Shown piece by piece: positions 25,029 to 34,384 of a stretch of DNA of 64,000 nucleotides. Source of the DNA: Paenibacillus sp. BIHB 4019 (lineage in GTDB: Bacteria > Bacillota > Bacilli > Paenibacillales > Paenibacillaceae); assembly GCF_002741035.1 (NCBI RefSeq), contig NZ_CP016808.1:2651001-2715000 (forward strand), given 5' to 3'. Position 1 is the stretch's first letter. Every line of letters begins with the position of its first letter. Under the pieces are notes generated by a model that saw only the letters and a program-made list of their open reading frames with translations, was not told the origin of the DNA and searched no databases. Position numbers and translations under genes: made by a program.

Positions 25029-25985
25029 TTGCAAGAAGCAGTAAAAGAAGAAATGGCTGCGAGCCTGAAAGGCCGCGATTTTCTCATGCTGGTCGATTAT
25101 GCGCCAGCGGAAATCCGTTACCTGATCGATCTCGCTATCGAGCTTAAGCAAAAGCTGAAAGCGGGCGAAACGCATCATTTGCTTAAAGGAAAAACACTCG
25201 GGATGATTTTTGAAAAATCCTCGACACGTACGCGCGTATCGTTCGAGACAGGCATTTACCAGCTCGGCGGTCACGGATTGTTCCTGAGCGGCAATGATTT
25301 GCAAATCGGGCGCGGCGAGTCCATTTGGGATACGGCACAGACGCTTTCCCGCTATTTGGACGGCATTATGATTCGTACATTCGCTCATCGCAAAGTAGTG
25401 GAGCTGGCGCGCGGTGCTACGATTCCGGTTATTAACGGCTTGACCGACCTTTCACACCCTTGCCAGGCGCTGGCCGACTACCAGACTATTCTGGAGCATA
25501 AAGGCAAGCTGGAAGGGCTGAAAGTGGCTTATATCGGCGATGGCAACAATATGGTTCACTCCCTGCTGATGGGAGCGGCTAAGCTGGGCATCGACATGTC
25601 GGTAGCGACTCCGGAAGGCTATGAGCCGGATGCAGACATCGTACAGCAAACGAAGGATCATGCAGCTGAGACAGGCTCGCGCATTCATGTGTGCCGCGAT
25701 CCGAGAGAAGCGATTGAAGGCGCTGACGTCGTTTATACGGACGTATGGGCAAGCATGGGACAAGAAGCGGAGCAGAAGGAACGCGAGCTTGCTTTTGCCG
25801 CTTATCAAGTGAATGAAGCCTTGACTTCACATGCCAAGAAGGACTTTTTGTTCATGCACTGCCTGCCTGCGCATCGCGGCGAGGAAGTGAGCGAGGGCGT
25901 CATTGACGGCGACCACTCGATCATTTTTGACCAGGCGGAAAATCGTCTTCATGCTCAAAAGGCCATCATGGCCGCCATTATGTAA
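25029..25985 (+). CDS. argF: Ornithine carbamoyltransferase
   Basis: 318 residues. It makes citrulline from ornithine and carbamoyl phosphate. The carbamoyl-phosphate loop is SSTRTRVSFE, the second conserved site is HPCQALADYQ, ornithine contacts include the GDGNNMVHS segment, and the C-terminal MHCLPAHRGEEVS carries the HCLP motif. TTG 25029 is chosen because AGTGGAGG (25013-25020) stands 8 bases upstream; ATG 25008 lies before that ribosome site. No carAB genes are in the window. Confidence 0.94.
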   Translation: MQEAVKEEMAASLKGRDFLMLVDYAPAEIRYLIDLAIELKQKLKAGETHHLLKGKTLGMIFEKSSTRTRVSFETGIYQLGGHGLFLSGNDLQIGRGESIWDTAQTLSRYLDGIMIRTFAHRKVVELARGATIPVINGLTDLSHPCQALADYQTILEHKGKLEGLKVAYIGDGNNMVHSLLMGAAKLGIDMSVATPEGYEPDADIVQQTKDHAAETGSRIHVCRDPREAIEGADVVYTDVWASMGQEAEQKERELAFAAYQVNEALTSHAKKDFLFMHCLPAHRGEEVSEGVIDGDHSIIFDQAENRLHAQKAIMAAIM

Positions 25986-25995
25986 CAAAGCTTAA

Positions 25996-26042
25996 CTCGG
26001 CGTTATTCGGCTTGCCACCCGCATAGCGGGATATTCGCCGAG
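25996..26042. other. Nested inverted repeat between argF and argG
   Basis: Outer arms CTCGGCG (25996-26002) and CGCCGAG (26036-26042) enclose inner arms CCCGC (26018-26022) and GCGGG (26026-26030) around ATA. No T run follows, so it is more likely an RNA processing or stability structure than a terminator. Confidence 0.55.
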
Positions 26043-26079
26043 ATTATTCATATTGATTTTAAGGAGTGCGACAATAACA

Positions 26080-27309
26080 ATGGCTAAGGAAAAAATCGTA
26101 TTGGCATATTCGGGCGGTCTGGACACGTCCGTTATTCTCAAATGGCTGAAAGAAACGTATGATGCGGAAATTATCGCATTCACAGCAGACATCGGACAAA
26201 AGGATGAGCTGGACGGACTGGAAGCAAAAGCGCTTGCGACTGGCGCTTCGAAAGTGTATATCGACGATCTGCGCGATGAGTTCGCGTCTGATTTTATTTT
26301 CCCTATGTTCCAAGCTGGCGCCTTCTATGAAGGTCAATACCTGCTGGGAACTTCGATTGCCCGCCCGCTGATCGCTAAGCGTATGGTTGATATTGCCCGC
26401 GCTGAAGGTGCGACTATTATCGCTCACGGCGCGACTGGCAAAGGGAACGACCAAGTTCGTTTTGAGCTTGGCGTTGCTGCGCTTGCTCCTGATATTAAAG
26501 TGATTGCGCCTTGGCGTGAAGAGCAGTTCCGTGAAGAGTTCCCGGGACGCGCGGAAATGATCGCTTATGCGGAGAAGCACAACATTCCAGTTCAAGCTTC
26601 GGCTGCCAAGCCCTACTCCACTGACCGCAACCTGCTGCACATCAGCTTTGAGAGCGGCATGCTGGAAGATCCTTGGTTCGACCCGAGCTCCGATGAGAAC
26701 AAAGATATGTTCGTGCTCAGCGTAGCGCCGGAAGATGCGCCGGATCAATCCGAATACGTGGAGCTGTCCTTTGAAGCGGGCAACTGTACGGCGATTAACG
26801 GCGAGTCCCTTACTCCGCTGCAAGTTATGGACAAGCTTAACGACTTGGGTGGCAAGCACGGTATTGGCCGCGTGGACATGGTCGAGAACCGTTTTGTCGG
26901 CATGAAGAGCCGTGGCGTGTATGAGACGCCGGGCGGCACAATCCTGTTCAGCGCCCACCGCAAAATGGAGTCGCTCACGATGGACCGTGAAGTCATGAAT
27001 CTTCGTGATTCCCTCATTGCAAAATACAGCCAGCTTGTATATAACGGCTTCTGGTTTGCGCCTGAGCGCCTTGCGCTGCAAGCACTTGTGCTGGAATCCC
27101 AGAAAAACGTGACTGGTACTGTGCGCCTGAAGCTGTACAAAGGCAATATCATTGGCGCTGGCGTACAAAGCCCTGTGAGCTTGTACAACCCAGAAATCGC
27201 TACGATGGAAGCTGATCCGACACAAGCCTATGATCAAGGCGATGCTACAGGCTTTATCCGCCTGAACGCGCTGCGTTTGAAAGTCGGAACGAAATACAGC
27301 GGTAAATAA
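26080..27309 (+). CDS. argG: Argininosuccinate synthase
   Basis: 409 residues. It joins citrulline and aspartate using ATP. The N-type ATP pyrophosphatase P-loop is [11 protein letters not shown] at residues 8-18; [17 protein letters not shown] and [10 protein letters not shown] are characteristic. The ATG lies 13 bases after AAGGAG (26061-26066), slightly long. Codon use matches the rest of the arg block. Likely co-transcribed with argF through the structured gap. Confidence 0.95.
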   Translation: MAKEKIVLAYSGGLDTSVILKWLKETYDAEIIAFTADIGQKDELDGLEAKALATGASKVYIDDLRDEFASDFIFPMFQAGAFYEGQYLLGTSIARPLIAKRMVDIARAEGATIIAHGATGKGNDQVRFELGVAALAPDIKVIAPWREEQFREEFPGRAEMIAYAEKHNIPVQASAAKPYSTDRNLLHISFESGMLEDPWFDPSSDENKDMFVLSVAPEDAPDQSEYVELSFEAGNCTAINGESLTPLQVMDKLNDLGGKHGIGRVDMVENRFVGMKSRGVYETPGGTILFSAHRKMESLTMDREVMNLRDSLIAKYSQLVYNGFWFAPERLALQALVLESQKNVTGTVRLKLYKGNIIGAGVQSPVSLYNPEIATMEADPTQAYDQGDATGFIRLNALRLKVGTKYSGK

Positions 27310-27355
27310 AAATAAGTGTACGTCATTTATTAATAGATGCCGGAAGCAAAGGAGA

Positions 27356-27375
27356 GGCCGCTGCATGCAGCGGCC
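27356..27375. other. Perfect 20-bp palindrome between argG and argH
   Basis: GGCCGCTG, CATG, CAGCGGCC: as RNA an 8-bp GC stem with a 4-base loop, 14 bases before the argH ribosome site. CCGCGCC then TTTTCC follow, so weak termination, mRNA stabilisation or a protein site are all possible. Confidence 0.6.
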
Positions 27376-27406
27376 CCGCGCCTTTTCCGGGAGGGAGTGC
27401 GATAAC

Positions 27407-28822
27407 GTGAGCAAGTTATGGGGCGGCAGATTTACGAAGAAGACCGATCAGCTGGTGGAGGAATATACAGCATCCATCCTGTTCGACAAGGAACTGGCGG
27501 AAGAAGATATTCAAGGCAGCTTGGCTCATGTAACGATGCTGGGCAAGCAGGGCATTTTGCCGGATAAAGATGTGGAGACGATTCAGGACGGCCTTCACCG
27601 CGTCTTGCAGCGCATTAAGCGCAATGATCTGGAGTTTTCGGTGTCCGACGAGGATATTCATATGAATATCGAGAAAACGCTCATTGACGACATTGGCTCG
27701 GTAGGCGGCAAGCTGCACACCGGACGCAGCCGTAATGACCAGGTTTCGACCGATATGCATCTCTATTTGCGCAAGCGTGTTGTTGAATTTGTGGATTTGC
27801 TGCAAAAGCTGCAATCGTCGCTCGTAGAGCAGGCGAAAGCGAATACGGCTACAATCGTGCCGGGCTACACGCATTTGCAGCGTGCCCAGCCGATTTTGTT
27901 CGCCCATCATCTGATGGCTTACGTAGCGATGTTCGGACGCGACATTGAGCGCCTGCAAGACAGCTACAAACGCATCAATATGCTGCCGCTTGGCGCAGGC
28001 GCGCTTGCGGGAACGACGTTTCCGATCGACCGCCATTTTGTAGCGAGCCAGCTGAAATTTGATCGTGTTTATGAAAATAGTCTGGATGCAGTCAGCGACC
28101 GCGACTTTATTTTGGAATTTCTCTCCCATGCTTCGATCATTATGATGCATCTGTCGCGTCTGAGCGAAGAGCTCATCATGTGGTCCAGCACCGAGTTTAA
28201 TTTCGTTGAGCTGGATGATGCTTTCTGCACAGGCAGCAGCATTATGCCGCAGAAGAAAAATCCGGATGTTCCTGAACTGGTGCGCGGCAAAACAGGCCGT
28301 GTCTACGGCAACCTGGTTGGCCTGCTGACGGTTTTAAAATCGCTTCCGCTGGCGTACAACAAGGATATGCAGGAAGACAAGGAAGGCATGTTTGATACGG
28401 TTCGCACGCTGCAAGGCGCGCTGCAGCTGTTCGCGCCGATGATTGCGACGATGAAGGTCAACAAAGACCGGATGCGCCAAGCGGTCAATCAGGATTTCTC
28501 CAATGCGACGGATATTGCCGATTTCCTCGTGGGCAAAGGGCTGCCTTTCCGCCAAGCGCATGAAGTTATTGGCAAAACGGTGCTTTATTGCATCGAGCAG
28601 GGCAAATACTTGCTAGATCTGAAGCTGGAGGAATTCAAGCAATTTTCCGAGCTGTTTGATGATCGCATTTATGCGGTGCTCCAGCCGGAGCAGGTTGTGG
28701 ATGCACGCAACGTCTATGGCGGCACAGCGACTGTACAGGTTGAAGCAGCTATCGGCCGTGCCGATGAGGATCTGCTGAAGGTAGCCGCATGGGTAACGGA
28801 ATACGCTGAGCGCAGCCGTTAA
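27407..28822 (+). CDS. argH: Argininosuccinate lyase
   Basis: 471 residues, last enzyme of arginine synthesis, splitting argininosuccinate into arginine and fumarate. It begins [35 protein letters not shown] [10 protein letters not shown] and the superfamily signature [13 protein letters not shown] (loop with the catalytic Ser) are present. GTG 27407 has GGGAGGGAG ending about 9 bases upstream; the longer frame from 27365 runs through the palindrome and is rejected. Confidence 0.95.
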   Translation: MSKLWGGRFTKKTDQLVEEYTASILFDKELAEEDIQGSLAHVTMLGKQGILPDKDVETIQDGLHRVLQRIKRNDLEFSVSDEDIHMNIEKTLIDDIGSVGGKLHTGRSRNDQVSTDMHLYLRKRVVEFVDLLQKLQSSLVEQAKANTATIVPGYTHLQRAQPILFAHHLMAYVAMFGRDIERLQDSYKRINMLPLGAGALAGTTFPIDRHFVASQLKFDRVYENSLDAVSDRDFILEFLSHASIIMMHLSRLSEELIMWSSTEFNFVELDDAFCTGSSIMPQKKNPDVPELVRGKTGRVYGNLVGLLTVLKSLPLAYNKDMQEDKEGMFDTVRTLQGALQLFAPMIATMKVNKDRMRQAVNQDFSNATDIADFLVGKGLPFRQAHEVIGKTVLYCIEQGKYLLDLKLEEFKQFSELFDDRIYAVLQPEQVVDARNVYGGTATVQVEAAIGRADEDLLKVAAWVTEYAERSR

Positions 28823-28844
28823 GCTATGCTTAGGGTTTAAAAAC

Positions 28845-28889
28845 AAAAATCTCCAAATCCTCCTTTACGGCGGGTTTGGAGATTTTTTT
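28845..28889 (+). terminator. Bidirectional terminator between argH and the amidase gene
   Basis: AAAAATCTCCAAATCC and GGTTTGGAGATTTTTTT form a long stem with an A tract on the left and a T tract on the right. It can serve both convergent genes. Confidence 0.9.
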
Positions 28890-28943
28890 GAATTCTCGCG
28901 TGAGCTTGTGATCATTGTAATCGCAAGTATAGGTGCTTCCCCT

Positions 28944-30893
28944 TTAAGGGGCAAGTACAGGAGCGACGCGATGCTTCGTTCCTTGCTCGTACGAGTAAGC
29001 CAGTTTGATCAGTGTCGGTTCGCTGTAATCGCGGCCGAGGAATTCAATGCTCGCTCCGAGCCCTTCAGCTGTGTAGCCGGCAGGCACGGTAATGGCTGGG
29101 AACCCGGAGAACGGGCTGAGGCGATTGTTGCCGCCTGCATTTTGCGCTTCGCCAATTAATGCAGCTGTTTGCGTAGTGGATGGGTAGACAATCGCATCCA
29201 GCCTATTGTCAGCCATCACCTTCAGCAGCGCGTCTTTTGTCGTTTTCGTACGGAACAGCACGATGTCCTTGTAATCCTCTGTATTCAGCGATTGCCGGGC
29301 ATCACGTGTTTTGAGCGAAGCTTCCATCGATTTGTCGAATTGGCCGGAAGCGATAATTTCAGTAAGCGAGTGGTAAGGGGCTTTGGAGCCCAGCTCTGCC
29401 AAATATTCATTCAGCTGGAATTTGAATTCATAGCCGCTGAGGCTTGGGTAAGCCATAATTTCCTTCAGGTTTGGAATGGTAATATCGACAGTTACCGCAC
29501 CTAATTTAGCTAAGTCCTTAACAGCTGCTTGTACCACTTCAGTGGTCGGCTGCTCCGCTTCTGTAGTGCCGAATAGCTCTGTCGCCACCCCGATGCGTGC
29601 GCCCTTTAAGCCTTTTGCATCCAGATAGCTCGTGTAGCTGCTTGGAATGTGGCTAATGCTTGCTGCTGTCGCTACGTCGTCAGGGTCATACCCGACCGTT
29701 GCATCGAGTACGATGGCTGCATCCGTTACGGTGCGGGTCATAGGTCCGCCTACGTCCTGCGACAGGGCGAGCGGAATGATGCCGTCGCGGCTGGAGAGGC
29801 CAATCGTTGGGCGAATGCCGACCAGACTGTTATAGGTCGATGGGATGCGGATGGAGCCGCCTGTATCGGTGCCCATGCCGATGACGCCGAAGTTCGCTGC
29901 AATGGCAGCGCCTGTGCCGCCGCTGGACCCTCCAGGGTAGTGGTCCAGCGCATAAGGGTTCAAGGTTTGGCCGCCTAAGGAGCTGCTCGTTGTAATGCCG
30001 AATGCAAACTCATGCAAGTTGGCTTTGGCTAAAATAATGGCGCCTGCTGCCTTAAGCTTGGCAACCTGCTCGGCATCCTCAGAAGGAATCGAATCCTTCA
30101 GGCACAGACAGCCTGCCGTCGTAGGCATATCATTCGTGTCATAGTTGTCCTTCACGATGACGGGAATGCCGTGCAGCGGGCCGCGGATACCAGAGGCTGC
30201 GCGTTCTTTATCCAACTCCTCGGCTATTTCGAGCGCCTTTGGATTGATCGTCAAAATCGCGTTCAGCTTAATGCCTTGGTCATCGTATTTCTCGATGCGA
30301 TCCAAATATTGCTGAACCAGCTCTTTGTAGGTGAGCTTGCCTTGGCCGACAGCTTGCTGAATGCTGGCAATTGTCGCTTCCGGCAGCAGGAATGGCATGC
30401 TGTAATTATAAATGCGATAGGCAAGTGCATAAGCGCCTGCATAAGTCAGCGATTGGTTTGGGGCAAATTGGGATTGGTTCACGCCAAGCATCAGCTTCGC
30501 TTCCATAACTGCTCCCACTGATGAAGCATAGGATGCTTTATCCGGCACATCTTTGTATGGCTCGGCAGCAGGGGACAAATGCAGTCCCTTTGCGATCATA
30601 ACTGCAGCATCCTTGCGAGTGATGGTCGCCCCTTTCACCGCAGCTGTAAACGTAGCGTCTCCGCCTGCAAGCTTGGCGCTTTGATCAAACAGTTTTTTTA
30701 GCTCCGCAGCTGGGATGAGCTTATCAGGGGAAATGCTGGCATCCCCCAGCTTAAGCTCTATCGCTTTTGTAGCTTCTTCTTGATAAACAGCTGCTGCCGC
30801 AGCGGTAGAGGCTGTTAGAGGCCCTGTGAGCAGCAATGCGCCGGCAAGCAAAGCAGCACTGTGTTTTTTCCATGATGAAAGAAGATTTGGCAT
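28944..30893 (-). CDS. Secreted amidase-signature protein with SLH-like N-terminal region
   Basis: 649 residues. An export signal comes first (KKHSAALLAGALLLTG...ASTAAAAA, cleavage near residue 35). Residues ~40-165 look like degenerate SLH or copper-amine-type modules (ITRKDAAVMIAKGL, YKDVPDKASYASSVGAVMEAK up to LMLGV), suggesting wall association. The amidase domain (~170-649) has the complete Ser-cisSer-Lys triad: K248 in IPVIVKDN, cis-Ser in GGSSGG (~323), nucleophile S347 in DTGGSIR. It should hydrolyse an amide outside the cell; the substrate is unknown. It is not GatA: there is no gatC/gatB nearby and it is exported. AGAGGGAG precedes ATG. Confidence 0.85.
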   Translation of the reverse strand: MPNLLSSWKKHSAALLAGALLLTGPLTASTAAAAAVYQEEATKAIELKLGDASISPDKLIPAAELKKLFDQSAKLAGGDATFTAAVKGATITRKDAAVMIAKGLHLSPAAEPYKDVPDKASYASSVGAVMEAKLMLGVNQSQFAPNQSLTYAGAYALAYRIYNYSMPFLLPEATIASIQQAVGQGKLTYKELVQQYLDRIEKYDDQGIKLNAILTINPKALEIAEELDKERAASGIRGPLHGIPVIVKDNYDTNDMPTTAGCLCLKDSIPSEDAEQVAKLKAAGAIILAKANLHEFAFGITTSSSLGGQTLNPYALDHYPGGSSGGTGAAIAANFGVIGMGTDTGGSIRIPSTYNSLVGIRPTIGLSSRDGIIPLALSQDVGGPMTRTVTDAAIVLDATVGYDPDDVATAASISHIPSSYTSYLDAKGLKGARIGVATELFGTTEAEQPTTEVVQAAVKDLAKLGAVTVDITIPNLKEIMAYPSLSGYEFKFQLNEYLAELGSKAPYHSLTEIIASGQFDKSMEASLKTRDARQSLNTEDYKDIVLFRTKTTKDALLKVMADNRLDAIVYPSTTQTAALIGEAQNAGGNNRLSPFSGFPAITVPAGYTAEGLGASIEFLGRDYSEPTLIKLAYSYEQGTKHRVAPVLAP

Positions 30894-31068
30894 CTTTAAA
30901 CTCCCTCTCTAATATGTAATGTAACCTAACATTAATAAGAGAGTATAGTAGGGAGCATAGAGAGCGCAAGGCTTGAAAATCATCCAAGTAAGCGATTGAA
31001 TAAGTGTATTTCTAGCTATATCGACGATTTAATCTCGTTATCTCATTATGTTAATAATAATGACATAA

Positions 31069-31096
31069 ATTATAATTAACAATCTATTGGTGTCAT
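31069..31096 (-). promoter_or_regulatory. Promoter candidate for the amidase gene
   Basis: On the minus strand ATGACA (31096-31091), 16-base spacer, TATAAT (31074-31069). About 170 bases of leader would precede the amidase start. Confidence 0.45.
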
Positions 31097-31130
31097 GTTT
31101 ATGTTATATTAATCAAATGTAAAATGAAAG

Positions 31131-32612
31131 CTAGCTAATGCCGTCCTCAAGCAGCGGCTCTGTCGGTGTGCCCGATCCATTTGGTGTACTCGGTGCGTTT
31201 GGAGCCGGATCGAGTTGTGGTGCTGGTGCTTGATCGGTGCCCCCTGCTTTCCCTGTGCCAATATGAATGACAGTAGGCTGGGCACGGTAAGTGTCGCGCG
31301 AAATGCGTTCCTTAATTGGAGGTTTGCCCTTTTCCAGCGCCACTCTGTATGTGTCGACGACATAGCCGTTTCGTCCTGGAGCAATCACCTTGCGTGTGCC
31401 AGCTGGCAGCGCAGGGTCTTGTAGCTGCTGCACCTCTGGAGACAAAGTGCCGACGGTAACCGATTCAATGCGGTATTGGACATCCTCGGACATTTTTCCG
31501 AACAGCTTGATTGTCAGCTTGCGGCCCGCAGATGTTGCGCGAATGACAATGTACTTGTCCGTTGAATTGCGAAACCGAAAGTTTATGGCGCCGTCGGCAT
31601 AGGTAGCGTCTTGTCCAACGGGCAAATAAGAGACGGGCAGCGAGTGGTTGCGTCTTTCGACAATTTCAAGGCCTGCGCGCAGTGCGGCGTTGTAAAGCGT
31701 GCTGGACACTTGGCAGATGCCGCCGCCGATACCGGGAACAAGGTTGCCGTTCAAGATGACGGGAGCTTCCCGAAAGCCGTATTTTTCCTCAACCCTGCGA
31801 ATGACTTTGCTGTAATCAAAAATTTCGCCAGGAGCCAGCAGCCAGTTGTCGAGAGCAGCCGCCGTTGAGGCGACATTATAGGCGCGGCCCTCGGCACTTG
31901 CAGCGAAGTCGGTCGTGAATGACATCATTTTGCGCTCAACCCCTTGCGCTTTAAGCTGCTCGATCGTGACGGAGGGAGAAAGGGTAAGGACAGGAAGTTC
32001 GGTGTTATATGCCGCTTGCTCCGCAGGGGATTTAGCAGCGGCGGCGAGCCAAAGCCAGCTTTTCACGTCAGCGGATAGTCGGCTCATTTCAATACGGTAT
32101 GCTTCTGCTTCCGGCTCATAAAAAATTTCATCCTGGTCCGTAATAATACGAGCTGCATCCTTGGGCTCATTTTGCTCCAGCCAGCCCCACTGCTGGCGTA
32201 TAAGCTTTTCGAACAAAGCTTGATCAAACGTCTGCGCAAGCTCAAAGTTTCGCGGAAAATGATAGCGGTATTTCACTGCTTCCCATAACGCCCCTTTGCC
32301 AAGCTGCTGCAAAGCCCCGCGCACCTCGGAGGTATCGGCCTTGTAGCCAAACGCTTCGGCCCTCCACGTGCGCCTGTCCGAGCCGGCATTGCCGGTGGCG
32401 ACTGTCAGTTCACGCGCTCCAAGCGCCTGCTCATAGTCATTTAGCAGTTTAATCGCTTCTGGGATAGGCAGCCCGCCAATATCCAGCCCTCCCGCGGTTA
32501 CGCCTGCCGGAACGGTGCGCTGCTCGGCATAATACGTGAGTCCGCCTGAGCTGACGGACGCTGCAAGCAGCAGGGCAAATACATAAATGCTGATGAGATG
32601 CAATTTTTTCAA
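31131..32612 (-). CDS. VanW-family exported protein
   Basis: 493 residues beginning at TTG, with AAGGGGGA eight bases upstream. The N-terminal segment LISIYVFALLLAASVSSGG is a signal or membrane anchor. Residues ~35-215 resemble the peptidoglycan-binding-like module that precedes VanW domains, and the VanW domain covers ~225-390 (FTTDFAASAEGRAYNV, PGEIFDYSK, GGGICQVSSTLYNAAL, ERRNHSLPV). A short G5-like basic stretch and a Pro/Gly/Ala-rich tail end the protein. VanW genes accompany some vancomycin clusters, but most copies in spore-formers stand alone and have no proven function; no van genes are nearby. Confidence 0.85.
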   Translation of the reverse strand: MKKLHLISIYVFALLLAASVSSGGLTYYAEQRTVPAGVTAGGLDIGGLPIPEAIKLLNDYEQALGARELTVATGNAGSDRRTWRAEAFGYKADTSEVRGALQQLGKGALWEAVKYRYHFPRNFELAQTFDQALFEKLIRQQWGWLEQNEPKDAARIITDQDEIFYEPEAEAYRIEMSRLSADVKSWLWLAAAAKSPAEQAAYNTELPVLTLSPSVTIEQLKAQGVERKMMSFTTDFAASAEGRAYNVASTAAALDNWLLAPGEIFDYSKVIRRVEEKYGFREAPVILNGNLVPGIGGGICQVSSTLYNAALRAGLEIVERRNHSLPVSYLPVGQDATYADGAINFRFRNSTDKYIVIRATSAGRKLTIKLFGKMSEDVQYRIESVTVGTLSPEVQQLQDPALPAGTRKVIAPGRNGYVVDTYRVALEKGKPPIKERISRDTYRAQPTVIHIGTGKAGGTDQAPAPQLDPAPNAPSTPNGSGTPTEPLLEDGIS

Positions 32613-32784
32613 TGGGACAATCCCCCTTCCTCCGGGTCAAGCAAAAACGACTCTGTTATGTATATGCAAGCAGCTAGAATGAATATGAGAATTGTGAAAA
32701 ATGAGGAAAGAAACCGTCGAAAAGAAAGGATTTACCACGTCATTGTCGAATTACTAATGCTGACTAAAAACAGGATGTGATAAC

Positions 32785-33471
32785 GTGATTGAAATGCAAG
32801 ACATTTGGAAGACTTACGTCGACGGTACTCATGCACTGCGAGGGGTGTCCGTACGCATAGATCGCAATGAATTTGTGTATTTGGTAGGGCCTTCCGGGGC
32901 AGGGAAATCAACCTTCATGAAGCTGATCTATCGCGAGGAAGTGCCTACGAAAGGGCAGCTTTCCGTAAATGGTTTTAATATAGGCAAGCTGAAGCCGCGG
33001 AAAATTCCATTTGTACGGCGGAACATAGGCGTTATTTTTCAAGATTTTAGATTGCTTCCGAAGCTGACCGTGTTTGAAAATGTCGCTTTTGCGATGGAGG
33101 TTATCGAAGCTCCAAAGCGGATTATCAAAAAAAGGACGATGGAGGTTCTCGATCTCGTCGGCCTCAAGCATAAGCATGCCAGCCTGCCGGCCCAGCTTTC
33201 AGGGGGAGAGCAGCAGCGTGTGTCGATTGCCCGGGCAATAGTGAATAACCCGTCGGTTATTGTAGCGGACGAGCCTACCGGCAATTTGGACCCGGAGACG
33301 TCCATGGAAATTATGGCTTTGCTGGAGGAAATCAACTTTCGCGGCTCGACCATCGTCATGGCGACGCATAACCGCGATATAGTAAACAGCTTGCGCAAGC
33401 GTGTCATCGCAATCGAGAATGGCTTGGTCGTTCGGGATGAGGCAAGAGGGGAGTACGGTTATGAAATTTAG
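32785..33471 (+). CDS. ftsE: Cell-division ABC transporter ATPase FtsE
   Basis: 228 residues. Walker [10 protein letters not shown] (~35-43), signature [14 protein letters not shown] (~136-149), Walker [15 protein letters not shown] and the H-loop MATHNRD are present. FtsE with FtsX does not transport but transmits ATP-driven change to cell-wall hydrolases. GTG start with AGGATGTGA close upstream. The ftsX start lies 11 bases inside ftsE, so they are coupled. Confidence 0.95.
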   Translation: MIEMQDIWKTYVDGTHALRGVSVRIDRNEFVYLVGPSGAGKSTFMKLIYREEVPTKGQLSVNGFNIGKLKPRKIPFVRRNIGVIFQDFRLLPKLTVFENVAFAMEVIEAPKRIIKKRTMEVLDLVGLKHKHASLPAQLSGGEQQRVSIARAIVNNPSVIVADEPTGNLDPETSMEIMALLEEINFRGSTIVMATHNRDIVNSLRKRVIAIENGLVVRDEARGEYGYEI

Positions 33472-34372
33472 AACCCTGCTCCGCCACCTTAGAGAAGGCT
33501 GCAAAAATATTATTCGCAACGGTTGGATGTCGTTTGCTTCCATTAGCTCGATTTTTATTTCGTTATTTTTACTAGGGGCTTTTATGCTGCTGGCGCTGAA
33601 TGTCAACAATTTTGCCTCCTCGGTGGAGAGCAAGGTGGAAATTCGCGTATTTCTGCAGCTGGATATAGACAAGGCGAAGATGGATGAGGTCGAGAATAAA
33701 ATCCGCCTCATTCCTGAGGTGAAGAAGGTTACGCTCGTTACGAAGGAACAGGGGCTCGAGGAGCTTCGCAAAAACTTGAGCGACGAAGGCTTGCTTGACG
33801 GCTATGACGATGCGAGCAATCCGCTCCCGGACTCTTTTACCGTAGAAGTATTCAATCCCCAGTCTGTCAGCAATGCAGCTGCGCAGATCGAAACGCTTAA
33901 CACAGGCGATGAAACAGCGCCTATTACGAGCGTGAAATATGGGGAAGGCAAAATCGAGACGCTGTTCAAAATTACGAATGCGGTACGTACCATTGGCCTC
34001 GTGATTGTGCTGGCGCTTACGGTAACCGCTATGTTCCTCATTTCCAACACGATTAAAGTGACGATTGTCGCTAGACGCCGGGAAATCGGCATTATGAAAT
34101 TGGTAGGAGCGACGAATGCGTTTATCCGTTGGCCGTTTTTTATTGAAGGTGCGCTTATTGGCATGATTGCTTCGATATTGACGACGGTTGTGCTGCTCAT
34201 CAGCTACGCACAGTTTGTTACATTGACGCAGGAGGGACTTGGGCTAATGATGCTTAGTCTCGTATCGGTTCAGGAAGTAGGACTTCAAATTAGCGGTGTA
34301 TTGATTGGACTTGGCACCTTGATCGGCATATGGGGCAGTACGATATCCATTCGAAAATATTTGAAAGTGTAG
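33461..34372 (+). CDS. ftsX: Cell-division membrane protein FtsX
   Basis: 303 residues. A cytoplasmic start ([22 protein letters not shown]) up to the helix, TM1 at ~24-46, an extracellular domain (~47-170) that contacts wall hydrolases, then three TM segments near 175-200, 222-250 and 270-292. The fold is FtsX/MacB-like. AAGAGGGGAG is 9 bases before ATG 33461, which starts inside ftsE. The next gene encodes a coiled-coil M23 protein, the usual kind of FtsEX partner. Confidence 0.94.
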   Translation: MKFRTLLRHLREGCKNIIRNGWMSFASISSIFISLFLLGAFMLLALNVNNFASSVESKVEIRVFLQLDIDKAKMDEVENKIRLIPEVKKVTLVTKEQGLEELRKNLSDEGLLDGYDDASNPLPDSFTVEVFNPQSVSNAAAQIETLNTGDETAPITSVKYGEGKIETLFKITNAVRTIGLVIVLALTVTAMFLISNTIKVTIVARRREIGIMKLVGATNAFIRWPFFIEGALIGMIASILTTVVLLISYAQFVTLTQEGLGLMMLSLVSVQEVGLQISGVLIGLGTLIGIWGSTISIRKYLKV

Positions 34373-34384
34373 GTGGAAGCATCG

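Noticed and set aside
26059..27414. 451-codon minus-strand open frame opposite argG
   Set aside because: Shadow of argG codon bias; no family motif and no promoter or ribosome site.
31131..32612. VanW as evidence of a vancomycin-resistance cluster
   Set aside because: No vanR/S/H/A/X homologue is nearby, and lone VanW proteins are common in spore-formers.
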